DNA of 64,000 nucleotides from Platycnemis pennipes (lineage: Eukaryota > Arthropoda > Insecta > Odonata > Platycnemididae), in NCBI GenBank assembly GCA_933228895.1, contig OW121856.1, forward strand, positions 108,847,027 to 108,911,026, written 5' to 3'. The notes beneath the pieces were generated by a model. It saw only the letters and a program-made list of their open reading frames with translations. It was not told the DNA's origin and searched no databases. Positions 45,809 to 57,242 of this stretch are shown here, piece after piece; position 1 is the first letter of the stretch, and each line of letters begins with the position of its first letter. The position numbers were made by a program, and so were the translations under genes.

Positions 45809-46148
45809 GAATGAAAGCCCAATGAGAATCGTAATTGGCTCGTGCTATGTGAGGTCACTGTCGTATTTTGGAGCGAAGGCAATATGTACTTTACTTTGTT
45901 AAAAGTTTTGTAATTGTGATTATAAAATGAAATATTTTTTTTCTCTCTCTCTATGCACTAAGTAAAGGGCGTCGATGACAGTGTAGCAATGTAGTAGCCT
46001 AGTTGCACGTCAATAGTGCATGTTTGGTCATCTTCAACCCCTGCCACACACCCTTGCGGTGGCTCGCAGAGTATTACGTAGATGTAACCTCGCAATTGGA
46101 GAGGCATGCATGGGAATCGAAGTCAGTCCTTTGGCAATCGATTCAAAC
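45809..46148 (+). repeat. Duplicated non-LINE segment, copy 2
   Basis: Partner of 33240-33549, with the extra 32 bp (AATCGTAATTGGCTCGTGCT...) retained. It includes a LINE-B-like tail at about 45995-46085. The two copies diverge at GATTCAAAC, beyond 46148. Confidence 0.85.
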
Positions 46149-47077
46149 GATCCCAAGTCGGAGACAGCGCCAACGGCTGCCTCCCTAACCTCTTTGACAC
46201 GCAAAGAACAAGTGAATCGCAAACACACCGCGTGACGTCATTTCCGCTGGAGATGATGATTGTGGGAGGGGAGCGAACCGGAAGTGGGGAGAAGGAGGGG
46301 AGAAGGAGTGGGGGGTGGGAGCATGTCCTCCCCTCTTTAGGCGAAATTGCATCTCCATAGCAACGCGGTGCAGTCAGTTTGGGGGGGGGGGGGGGCTTAT
46401 TTTTTATCGAGTCCTTGGAAGACGCAGGGCTTCTTCCTGAGGCAGAGAAGAAGGCACGTCAAATGACCCGTTACGACCGAGCGCAGCGCCGCAGTGTGGT
46501 CGTTGCGGGAATCGGAAAAAAACAAGCTAGATGAGAAAATAAGTCTGGAGAAGGAAGATGTCTTCCCTCATCATCGAAAATCATTTAAATGTCAGAACTA
46601 TCTCCGTGCCGCGGGAGGGTAGTCGAGGGAAAAGAATTCTCCTCTCTCAGGATAATTAGGGTACTCGAGGCACCAGATCTGTGAATTATTCGCCTCTGCT
46701 ATAGAAATAAATTGAATATTATATTAGCATCAGTTTATGCGAGGAGTTACAATCACATTTGATCATGTATTTGGACGAGGGAAGCTGAAATACTCAGTTA
46801 GCAAGCCAGAGTGTAGAGGAATGAGTAGATGGGAGAGACGGAGGGAAGCAATGCAATGTAAACACTGTCAACCGCTCTTAATCGAGAATCCTCAAGTGCG
46901 GGGAGATCGTACTGAAAATATCAGAAGAATGTTGCGGGCATTACGAGAAAACTGCGAGGAACTCAATATCACAAATGGAATGGATTCATTGACGTTTCCC
47001 ATCTGATTCCAAAATTGACTTTTTGATTGAGGGAATTAACTTCTTTGTGAACAACATCTATGATTTTAATTGTCCTT
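46149..47077. other. GC-rich island with promoter-like motifs; no gene named
   Basis: TGACGTCA (46233-46240, CRE/ATF type), CCGGAAGTG (46278-46286, ETS type) and CCATAGCAAC near 46353 (RFX-type half site) lie within 130 bp, followed by a 15-G run at 46381-46395. An 89-codon open frame (46737-47006) lies downstream but has no recognised domain. Individually such motifs are weak evidence; their clustering in a GC-rich island is the reason to note it. Confidence 0.35.
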
Positions 47078-47172
47078 GTCTTGTTTGCATGTCGGTAGTG
47101 CATGCTTGGTGCCTGCCATGCCCTGCCACACACATTCACGGTGGCTTGCAGGGTATCGTGTAGATGTAGATG
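47078..47172 (+). mobile_element. LINE-B tail-only copy
   Basis: TGTTTGCATGTCGGTAGTGC..., stem-loop CACA-TTCAC-GGTG with GCAGGG, then TATCGTGTAGATGTAGATG. About 95 bp. Confidence 0.75.
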
Positions 47173-48380
47173 AATGCCTCGAGGCGAGACCCTTGGTGGA
47201 TGGGTGCGACTTTCGTTGTGGACGCTAATTCGTATGTGACTGCGTTACTGAGTGAGATGTGTGCCTTTTACCGAGGTAGATGGTTCCATCTAAGAACCTG
47301 GTGTGCAGACCTTAATCATCCATCAATTGTAAAAGCGAATCACATTGATCTTTTACATTTAAACTTGGCACTATTGGCGAGTCCTTTTTCTATTCTCTCC
47401 GAGTATCCAGGCTTCCGAATGCCGTATCGCAAAAGTTGTAGCAGGGCATAAGTTGGAATTTCTCCCTCGTCACGGCATCTCAGAAGGAAGGCGAGAGCAC
47501 TAAGCAATCTCGCCTTCTCCTTGCTCAGCTCTTCGAGTTGACGAATGCTGCGGTGAATCTCCTCCCCTTTGAGGTGGATGAAGAAGGATCTGGTGCTTTC
47601 CCGGCGTATCTACTGCGTGAGGTTTTCTCGGGTCCTCCACCGGGCATGTGCAGACAACACTACGACCCTTCAGTACTGGGAAGCTAGTACTGAGAAGATG
47701 ACTGTTTTCCACTGCACTCAATCGAAACTTCTGATTCATCCAGTCCACACACAGGGTTACGACGCGTCAGACGGGCGTTGCCCACGGCAGTATGAGAGCT
47801 CTACCGCCGACCATGGGAGGAAGAAATCAGGGGTTTGGGGATTGACAGGCAAATGGGGTGGTAATTTCCTGGACGCGAGACACTAATTCATATTCATGGT
47901 ATTCAACGACCATATACATAAACATTAGAAACAGAAATATCGTAGTCAAACCTACATTTTTTCATCACCTACACAGATCCCAAAAGTATACTACGCCCGC
48001 AGTGCTATAGCACTCGATAACTTGTGAATAAAATTAACACGCCTTCCGGCAATATGCATGCGTGATAAAAATATTTCACTGCAATGACAATGCACACACA
48101 CATCTCGAGGAATCTGACACGCGACGCGACCACTTGTCAAGCAAGCCTTTCGTTCTACATGCCGTAATTTTTGTGCAGGAATGAACCCAGCGGCAACTAC
48201 ATTTTCAATCGTAAACGCAATCTGGAATTGTCACATCCGAGTTTGATGTTTCGAGATTATACCCAAGTTAGTAATAGTGGATCACCTCAATTCTGATCAA
48301 AACTTGCTCAGAGAAAATGAATAAGAAATCTCTATTTTTGAAACCCTAGTCCCGGGGATTATCCACAGATGCTGCATAAG
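47173..48380. other. No gene recognised
   Basis: Overlapping short frames at 47170-47451, 47500-47748(-) and 47569-47886(+). A local inverted motif AAGGCGAGA...TCTCGCCTT lies at about 47489-47517. Nothing recognised. Confidence 0.35.
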
Positions 48381-48899
48381 GCAAGATTTGTAAAGGGACG
48401 GCTAGATTTGTAAAGGGACGATACGATAATTATGTTAGCGTAACCAGTCTATTAAATGAATTGAAATGGGAATCATTGTCAGATCGCAGGTTGAAATTTA
48501 GACTTAATCTCTTAAACAAATTCCAAGGCAATATTTTCAGTGATGATGTTAAAAATATTTTACAAACCCTAACTTCCTATGGCAGACTGGACCATATTCA
48601 TAAAATTAGAGAAATAGATTGCCGAACTGACAGATTCAAAATGTCCTTTTTTCCTCGTATAATTAGGGATATGAATAACGGTAAATGTATCCAGTACGAG
48701 TGTAGCAATGAATAGCATTGGTAGCTGCATGTTGGTATAAGGACTTAAAGCTAACCCAAATAACAGCATGTTTTTGCATGCATGCATTGCTATTTTAATT
48801 TTTAACTACAAATTTTATGCATTATACGTATTTTTTGTGAGAGTTCACCCCCTGCCACACCTTTATGGTGGCTTGCAGGGTATTATGTAGATGTAGATG
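48381..48899 (+). mobile_element. LINE-A copy with duplicated 5' edge
   Basis: Begins GCAAGATTTGTAAAGGGACG, immediately followed by a second near-identical AGATTTGTAAAGGGACG, then coding to ECSNE. The frame is open from about 48405 to TAG at 48713-48715. Stem-loop and GTAGATGTAGATG tail intact. Confidence 0.87.
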
Positions 48900-48939
48900 A
48901 TAAGCGAAGATAAATAATCTGCATTACACTTAGGCCTGT

Positions 48940-49247
48940 AAAAATGGCCTTTTTCCCTCGCACAATAAGAGATACGAATAACGGTAAATATGTCCTATCA
49001 GAGAGTAGCAATGAATAGCATTGGTAGCTGCATGTTGGTATCAGTACTTAAAGCTAACCCTACTAACAGAATGTTTTTGCATGTTTGCTTAGCAATCTGT
49101 ATCTTTTTTTTAAATAGTGTTGTTCTGATTACTATATTAATACTATTCCTTTTTAATGCATGATATGCAGTGCATGTTTGGTGAGAAATCACCCCCTGCC
49201 ACACACCCTTGTGGTGGCTTGCAGGGTATTATGTAGATAGATAGATA
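48940..49247 (+). mobile_element. LINE-A 3' end, short copy
   Basis: Starts at the AFFPRTIRDTNNGKYVL codons; ends CACC-CTTGT-GGTG, GCAGGG, GTAGATAGATAGAT. Only 40 bp from the previous copy. Confidence 0.85.
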
Positions 49248-51674
49248 ATTGCGGGCACTTTATGAGAACCGTTGGAGACGTACTGATGGGGCCAGTGATG
49301 AACGCTTTTATTAACATGATGCTATTGTCGAATTAAAATTAAATACATATTCTTTTGCATAGTGACATTAGTATAGTAAAACTCTCTTTTCCACTTCTTC
49401 GAGAGATTAGTTGAAGGATAGTTTCCAGTAGAAGCTACCAGTTTAATACCAACCACAAAAAAAGAGCTCATCATCAGAATGATTTTTAGCGAAAACTACA
49501 GATACTTGCTTGATGCTCCCCGACAATGCCTTTGAGCGCAGCATTACGAAATTCAAAGCACAGCCTTCGAAATGAGAGCCGCTCGAATTTTTTTTCCATA
49601 TTAATAATGGGCTGTGTCTATATGCATGTCTCCACTACCACGGACATTTACAATGAAATGTTTAGAGAATATATGTACGTCTACAAATATACTTGTAAAA
49701 ACTTTTACCTATTTATGGATTTAGGAATGTTGATAATATTGCATGTTGTTGGCCGGAAGCCAAAGTTGTTTTTGTAAGTCTTTTAAACTCCTTGCATAAA
49801 CGATCCCACTTTATCATGGAGGCAGAAGCTGATGGTATTAAACATTTTGGGACTAGCACCTACCCGCATCCAATGCCAACCAAAAATAATCGGTAGAAGT
49901 TTGCAATACACAGGGAACCCATTTACACCAATCAGGTAATTCTGGCAGATGCAAACCACACTCCATCTGTCATATAATGCCGGAATGAACCTGACGGTTG
50001 GCAGCTTGTTACAAATGATATATCATTGTTCGGTGGTTTGAATGTGAGCAGAGGTCATGAATCAGAGACTCCGTGAAGGCTATGGTAGCGAGGGAGAAGA
50101 GTTTTTGGACTTCAGCCCGTAGCTGAATACGTGTCGGGAGACCCTGAACCACTCGGCTCAGGGTCAGAACACATGCGAACAAGGCGTCGTTTAGAATAGC
50201 TCCCTGGATGCCGGAGAAAATTCTCGTAGGGTTTAGCATGTAAGGCACGCATTGTATAGAAACTTAATACACTAAACAGTAGCCTTCAAGCCAGAACAAA
50301 TTACACAAATATCATAAAAGCGTCTTCCGTATCAGAGGTTAATTGTCGTAGAAAGCTAGATACCAGCATTTCATCAAGAAATATATGTACCAATTCTGAT
50401 AAAATTATATGAACCGAAAGATGGTGTTCAATCAAAATAACCGTGAGCAAAATTTATCAAGATCGTTACAAATTATGCAGGAGAAATAGAGAGAAGCGAT
50501 AAGGGGCGGGAGGATTCATGTCGGTGATGGGCGAAATTGAGAGCAAAAAGAAAGTCATTTCACGACAGTAATGTAGGAAACATCTGGCGTTTAAGTCAGT
50601 ACGCCGAGTAAAAAAATATTTACCCAGATTTGTGCATTTTGTTCAGCACCTAATGCAGATATCCACACAATTATGTAGGAGTTGATTAACATGTTGAGAA
50701 CCGGACCCAAAGAACCTTATGTGATAACGAGCATAAATAGCATAAATTTCAACACTCCTTCTATATCTTGCCACACATACAGCCATAAACCAGAGGTTTT
50801 TCTCCCTCCCTTACCCAATAGGAGAGATAACATCCTTAATTTAATGGCCACAAATTCAGAAGAAAAAAAAGTGACAAATGCTCAGACAATGGATTGAATT
50901 ATTTAACATAAAGCGTTGAATGTTGAATTCTCACTGAGATATACCTATTTGCCTTTTTTCAATGCGATTCTTACTGATACAGGCGTGACTTGAGGAGTTT
51001 TTTCACAGAACCGTACCAGAAAAAAACCCCGATGGTACAACTCAGAGGTCAAAATGTTTGAAACGGCAATTATTCCACGCCGTAACCTAAACCAGTATTT
51101 CTCCTACAGCTGTGCGTCACTTAAAAATTCATCTTGTGTGTGTCGCTGCATCTTCATCCAATCCAACTCAGCCACGTCAGCCGTGTCACGCGTCAGCCAC
51201 TCAATCAATCCGACCACCGTTCCAATTTCCGATCATTCCGTTTATCATCCTTTTGGATCTCCTCTTCTTTTGGCAGATGACATCATTACAGCATGCCGAC
51301 GTTAATAATTGCACCAATACAGCAAGTGAAATGAGAAGAAGTAACTCTTTAACTTGGCAGCTAGAATCCTTTGCAAGGCGTGTTAGATGCTAATTGTTAA
51401 ATTTAATTAATTTAACTTGTTAGTGTCAAATGCTCACAACAAACACCTATGCTACTGAGAGGTATAAACCACAACCATTTAATTTGATTAGTAAATATTT
51501 CACTTCATACCATATGCATTAAAATAATTACACCATCAGCGAAAGAACAAAGAAATTTTTTCCCAGGTACTAACTCATAGCTGACACATATTAGCCTGAT
51601 TTGGTTGTCAGATAAATTTATCCGAGGAAATAACATAAGAGCGGCTGGGATTATTCGGTAAGAATTAAACAACA
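49248..51674. other. No gene recognised
   Basis: 2.4 kb with short open frames (49526-49777, 50009-50248(-), 50682-50897, 51054-51393) and no recognisable domain, repeat end or tRNA-like sequence. Confidence 0.4.
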
Positions 51675-51950
51675 TCATGATCGTCAAGGGTCAACAATCC
51701 TAGGATTGGTTTGACGCAGCCCTCCACTCGATTCTTTTATCCGCCAACCTCTTCATGTTAACGTAGTTCCTCTCTTTCACGTCCTTTACGACCTGTTCCA
51801 TGTATTTCATAAGAGACCTGCCTTTTCCATTCCTCCCGTTCACTTTTCCCTCGAAGATTGTCTTCATCAGGCCATCGTGTCTTAAGATGTGGCCGATTAA
51901 GTTGTCCCGTCTTCTTTCTATAGCTTTCAGCCGACTTCTCCTTTCTCCCA
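51675..51950 (-). mobile_element. RTE-like LINE 3' fragment, minus strand
   Basis: Starts at the 3' tail (ATGATCGTCAAGGGTCAACA on this strand) and encodes, on the minus strand, back from RIEWRAASNQS through VVKDVKERNYVNMKRLADK and NLIGHILRHDGLMKTIFEGK to RRSRLKAIERRR. Truncated near 51950. Confidence 0.88.
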
Positions 51951-52174
51951 ACATATACAACCAATTTTCTCCCAACATAGACAACATATTCCTAATAATA
52001 TTAATGGTAAATTACAATTACGAAAAATTTCAAACAGAAATTATGCTCAAATAAGAGAGCTCAAAATGTTTACATGAAATCAAATATTTGGCCTCGAAAA
52101 GCAGACTTTCGTTGCTTTAGGCAAATAGCATGACACTAAAACTGAAATTCACACCATTAGTGACGATTCGGCGA
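51951..52174. other. No gene recognised
   Basis: TTTCTCCCAACAT is repeated at 51945 and 51969, a possible junction duplication at the RTE truncation point. Confidence 0.3.
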
Positions 52175-52445
52175 GTCGTGGTGGCCCATTGGGTAGAGCA
52201 CTGAGCTACTGACCGGAGGGTCCCGGCTTCAAATTCCGGGCAAGAGTCTTTCTGGACACCCACATCTAAAATCCTCGCGATTCGATTTTCTGAGATTCAG
52301 AACTTCGTGGGAAGTCGCAGATGGCCCAGGGACTGGCCCCCCTACCCTGAATGTGTGAATTTCACACGCCATTGGCCTAGTACGGGGTGAGCTCTATTCT
52401 CACCTATCAAAACCGAACTTCGGGTTGAATCACTGAGTGACAATG
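52175..52445 (+). mobile_element. tRNA-derived SINE, family T1, copy 2
   Basis: The head has both polymerase III boxes: TGGCCCATTGGG (52182-52193, A box) and GGCTTCAAATTCC (about 52225-52237, B box), 32 bp apart, within GTCGTGGTGGCCCATTGGGT. The body is shared with 4761-5076 in order and spacing, ending GGGTTGAATCACTGAGTGAC. The body contains no LINE-A or LINE-B tail, so its partner LINE is another element. Confidence 0.85.
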
Positions 52446-53936
52446 CACAACCCATTACTATTTCCTACCGCTAGTAGCTGCTCTAAAGTCGACTGGGACC
52501 TCTCTTCATAATTAATTAAGTAACAGGGGGATTATTTTGTAATCTCACCTTTTTAATGACTCTTTGCGGGAAGGCAGGAGATCCGTTTCGCTCTCTTAAT
52601 GATCGACTCACGAACGGTTCGTGAATTGTCGAAGCTGCTGTCGGTAGCGCTCAAGGTCTGTAGAGTATACAGACTCTACAGGCCTTGGGTAGCGCTATCT
52701 GTTGCCGATCTCGGTGTGCTGAAGTTCTTCACGTTATGCAAATTCCAAAAATGCAATTCAAAATCGTTCGTATATTTCTCGCTCTTGCTTTTTTTCCAAC
52801 TCAAGCTTCAAGTGGAAACGATGGTGGCTCCATTTCACATTCTTTATGGAGATGAGATGCGAACTAATGGCAGGCGGAGATAATGAAACGGATCAAGAGT
52901 CGAAAGATACGGATCAGAGCGGATGAATCGTCTAAAAGACCAGCACATGACCGGCAGTTCACCGCTTGAGATCCGAAGATGGTCACGCCGCCTGGGTGGC
53001 GGAGTTTAACTACGAAAAAGTGACATTTAATGACGTATTGTCACAAAAGTAAGATCACAAAATAACCCCCCAGACGAGATTACGTGAGAGATGGAAGGCG
53101 TAACATACAAGGATTACATGAGAAAGTAGCATTAATTTGGAAAAATGTAAAACCACTGTGGAATATGAGAGGTTTCTCATTTATTTTGCAACTTTTTACA
53201 TCTTTACAACTTCTTGGGATAGATATGACTCAAAATTACAGCGCTGAAAATTTCATTCGTGGCTCACCCTATTTCTCGTTTGTACACAATAGTCTCCAAA
53301 ACATAGTTAGGGAGGGGTGGGACTGGAATCTTCACCGTTTTAATCGGCATTTGTCATATATTGTATATATTTGTGTTTGTTTATATATTTGTTACTGAAA
53401 AAAATTTAGAAAATCACTCAAAAGTAAAATTCACGACCACGCTCTTATGTATTTTTTTTAAGTTCTAAGGACACCTGTTTTTTAGATTTTTTTGTAGTTT
53501 CACACAACTGGTAATACACAAATATATTCATCGACGAGTTTATCTCTCTTTTTATGAGTCTTGGTATCGTCGATATCTCCGTACACATTTAAACATAGAG
53601 TTACACGTTTGACAATCTTATATCACTTATCTTTTAGGGGAACAATACTATTGAATACATTTTGTGATCGTCTCACAGCACATTATTAAAGTGAGTTTCT
53701 CTCTTTTGTTTTTACAACTTATTATTGTGGATTTGGATTCGCCAACTTCCATAGTCGCCCGGCGACAGCAAATCAGCGTCCGTCTTCGAGGTCGCCGGGT
53801 CGGGCTACTGCTCTGCAATGATAAGAGGGAGGAGGGCTCTGTTAGTGGGGACATACACGCGCACAAAGCACTCAAATTAGACTACAACACGTCTAACACA
53901 GAAGCTACACTAACATGCGTAATAAGAATTACATAT
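52446..53936. other. No gene recognised; contains one hairpin
   Basis: Apart from the hairpin at 52652-52687, I recognise no coding or element. ORFs at 52599-52883 and 53084-53398 have no known domain. Confidence 0.35.
52643..52696. repeat. 36-bp hairpin flanked by a 9-bp direct repeat
   Basis: CAAGGTCTGTAGAGT (52652-52666) and ACTCTACAGGCCTTG (52673-52687) pair with one mismatch across a 6-nt loop. GGTAGCGCT occurs immediately on both sides (52643-52651 and 52688-52696). Confidence 0.85.
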
Positions 53937-54040
53937 CTACATCAACATACTCCCCTGCGAGCTAAAACAAGAGTGTATGGCAGGGGTGTAACATCACTAG
54001 GAAAGCACCATCGATCACTATCTCCCATGCAGACATGCAA
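53937..54040 (-). mobile_element. Eroded LINE tail-only remnant, minus strand
   Basis: TATCTACATCAACATACTCCCC, GCGAGCTAAAACAAGAGTGT and GGCAGGGGTGTAACATCAC keep the order of the LINE 3' end in reverse. Confidence 0.55.
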
Positions 54041-54476
54041 AATATTTATCCCGTTAAAGAAATACTTATATGAAACCATGAGTCACATCATTTACGCTAA
54101 GAGGAAAATATTAATCATGCAGTCAGAGTCGTGAAATGTTAGCTATGAATGATTATTAATTGTTTATTAATACAGAGTAACGTAATATTTTAATTTGTTA
54201 GTCTTTTCTATAAAACATTAATTATGAACTTATATTTCCAAGAGGATACAAAAATTAGTAGGGTTAAAACATGTATTCACTATTTTTTTTAAATCAATGC
54301 ATTATAATTTTTTAAGTCGATACAACAAATGCCTAGGTACTCTGATTTCCCCGTGCATCAACTCTGTATTTGATGCTGTCCACAAATGTGCACGTAATAG
54401 ATGAATTCTTGAACTGCCATGAACCTCTCCGACCGGCCATCTATCGCTCTAATCATATGTTCTTTGATGATCCCAT
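54041..54476. other. No gene recognised
   Basis: Strongly AT-rich; nothing seen. Confidence 0.3.
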
Positions 54477-55280
54477 GATCTATCCTGGGGTAAACACATA
54501 CGTGAAATAATGGGTCAAGCGAATCGTAAACTGGGATTCATCAAAAGATTACTGGGAAAATGTGACGATCATGTACGAGAAATCAGCTACTTTTCCTTTG
54601 TAAGACCTCATTTGGAATATGCTGCCAGTGTATGGGATCCCTACGAAATCGGTCTAAATAACGAACTTGAACGTGTGCAACGAAGATCAGCAAGATTCGT
54701 CAAGGGACGGTACGATAACTACATTAGCGTAACCAGTCTATTAAATGAATTAAATTGGGAATCATTGTCAGATCGCAGGTTGTAATTAAGACTTATTCTC
54801 TCAAACAAATTCCAAGACCATATTTTCAGTGATGTTGTTAAAAATATCTTGCGAATCCCAACTTAATATGGCAGACTGGACCATGATCACAAAATTAGAG
54901 AAATTGATTGCCGAACTGACAGATTCAAAATGTCCTCCTTTGCAGGTCAAAATGTCCTACAATAATGGACATGAATAGCGGTAAATATGACCAATACGAG
55001 TGAATCGATTGATAGCATATGTATAAGGATAGCATGTTGGTATAAGGACTTTAATATAGCCCAAAAAACAGCATGTTTTGCATGCTTGTTTTTCTTTTTT
55101 TACCTTTTTCTAAAAAAAATAAAGTTTAGACTAGTGTAACATTATTATTTTAGTGTATTAGTGTATTACATTAGTGTAACATTTATGAATGATATATAGT
55201 GCATGTTGGTGAGAATTCATCCCCTGCCATAAACCTTTATGGTGGATTGCAGTGTTTTATGTATATGTAGATGTGGATGT
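54477..55280 (+). mobile_element. LINE-A copy, 5'-truncated, decayed 3' end
   Basis: Open from LSWGKHIREIMGQANRKLGF to a TAA replacing the Lys codon after SDRRL (54783). The rest of the coding has stops, and the FFPRT block is rearranged (TCCTCCTTTGCAGGTCAAAATGTCC). The 3' UTR contains a local triplication of TTAGTGTA-type motifs (55130-55185). Stem-loop CACC lost; tail GTATATGTAGATGTGGATG. Confidence 0.86.
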
Positions 55281-56114
55281 TAATAAATGATATTAATAGT
55301 TTTTCCATAAATGACGAAACTGGTCGTTAATGGTCTTTTGGAATCAATTAAACGGTCCTTAGTTATGCTGCAATTGTGAGTTGGATTCCCAAACATACAG
55401 AAAAACGAAAGAACATAAAAAATGCGCAATGTTCCAACATAGGCTCATTGCTAGAAAACACCGAGCTGCCTAGCTGTCGGACCAAATCTGTGGCGAGCAA
55501 TAAAATAGTAGTGCATATTTTGCACAAATCAGCCCCACCAAGGGTCCCTGGACCTCCTCAGGCCCGTCGATATCATTTGGAAGGCATCGCCATGGACCTA
55601 AATTAATTTTAACGAGAGAATGTCCCTGAAAAGAGCACGTCCTTTTTTATAGGGTAAATATTTCCGGTCCGGCATTCAATTCATGCCACAGAAGACCCCC
55701 ACTCTTTCCAGGGTCGCATGGAGGGTCGAGTTGAAACGGACGAACCGACCCTAATGATCTCGGGGACCGTACCCTCGAGCAGCCAGCGCAACTGTTGCCG
55801 GCCCTGAAACGCCAGGGGCGGGGAGAACTTCTCTCTGAACACTCAATACTGTTGCCATTAGCGGAATCCACGCTAATGGCAACAGTATTGAGTGTTGAGC
55901 ACACTATGATGGAATAAATGTCATTATTAATAGGATGATGCCGATAAGAGAGCGCCGTTGATCTTCATACCGGCCTACAGAACACATCTTAAGAGATCCG
56001 ACCGACGCGCATCCGAAGTCAGCGGCTGTAGATAAGTCTCAAATCATAAATGGCGAGTGTAAAGATTCCTCTAGTATGTATGGACGAATGAAGATGCTTT
56101 CCATGGGTTATTAT
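55281..56114. other. No gene recognised; contains a perfect palindrome
   Basis: GC-richer at 55660-55830 with short open frames of no known content. The 26-bp palindrome at 55838-55896 is listed separately. Confidence 0.35.
55838..55896. repeat. Perfect 26-bp inverted repeat, 7-nt loop
   Basis: AACACTCAATACTGTTGCCA... (55838-55863) is exactly complementary to 55871-55896, separated by GAATCCA. No mismatches. Confidence 0.95.
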
Positions 56115-56765
56115 TGATCATCATCATCATCAAGGGTCAACAATCCTAGGATTGGTTTGACGCAGCCCTCCACTCGATTCTTCTATCGGCCAACCTCTTC
56201 ACATTACTTAACTCCTCTCTTTCACGTCCTTTACGACCTGTTCTATGTCACCCATATGAGGCCTGCTTTTTCCTTTCTCTTCGTTCACTTTTCCTTCGAA
56301 GATTGTCTTCATCAGGCCGTCGTGTCTTAAGATGTGGCCGATTAAGTTGTTCCGTCTTCTTTTTATAGTTTTCAGCAGACTTCTCTTTTCTCCCACTCTT
56401 CTTAGGACTTCTTTATTTGTCACTCGGTCGATCCATTTTATCTTCATCATTCTTCGATAGCACCATATTTCGAATGCTTCCACCCTTTTCTTCTCCGCTG
56501 CTGTCAACGTCCATGCCTCACTGCCGTAAAGAAACATGCTCCAGATATACGTTCTGATGATTTACTTCCTTACTTCCAAGCTTGTATTTCCAGCTGTAAG
56601 TATATTCTTCTTTTGATAGAATGTCCTATTTGCCGGGACTATTCTACTGACAATTTCTTTCTTGCTTCGTCCATCGTTGGTTACTCTGCTTCCCAGGTAA
56701 CAGAACTCTTCCACCTATTCCAGTTTCTGTTTTCCTAGTATAACGTTGGCTTTGACCTCCTCTCT
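56115..56765 (-). mobile_element. RTE-like LINE 3' fragment, minus strand
   Basis: The 3' tail (TCATCATCATCATCAAGGGT on this strand) is the cleanest example in the window. The minus-strand frame 56537-56208 reads GSEAWTLTAAEKKRVEAFEI, WCYRRMMKIKWIDRVTNKEV, NLIGHILRHDGLMKTIFEGK. Upstream sequence to KVNVILGKQKLE is in other frames. Confidence 0.88.
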
Positions 56766-57242
56766 CTAAAATTGATATTACTTATATATTTGACGATCAA
56801 CCTTGTTTAAAAGCTGAATTAAAATTACAACGGTGGAAATCCGTCAAAGCATATAATTTGTCACTCAAAGAGCAGCAGAATAGATACAGGATGATAACAG
56901 TTATGCTAAATTACACATATGTAACATAATCACACACTAACGGGCATTTGGAGAAATAGTAGTCAAAGCAAGGCACCAGATTGAGAAGAATATGATGAGA
57001 GATAATATACATGAGAGCAGCTGGTGCATCGATTAATTAAACCACGACAACGCACAGGGGTACTTGGCATCTTATCCAACAGGGATTGCAGAATTCAATC
57101 CAATAGGCAAGCAGCATTATGGGTCACATACGTACAGATGCTTCCCTTATCGGTACTAAGCCAAAATACTTGTCAATATTATAAAAAAACACAGATCGTA
57201 TACGTGTCTTCACCATGCAGCGGCAAAGTACGAGAAAAATTT
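56766..57242. other. No gene recognised
   Basis: No feature of note. Confidence 0.3.

Noticed and set aside
47489..47517. AAGGCGAGA...TCTCGCCTT inverted motif as a terminator or hairpin gene
   Set aside because: Only about 9 bp of clean stem and no context; expected by chance in 64 kb.
5700..49250. CRISPR-like array from the recurring CCTGCCACACACC...GCAGGG motif
   Set aside because: The copies are kilobases apart, in both orientations and attached to LINE coding sequence; they are LINE 3' ends in a eukaryotic genome.
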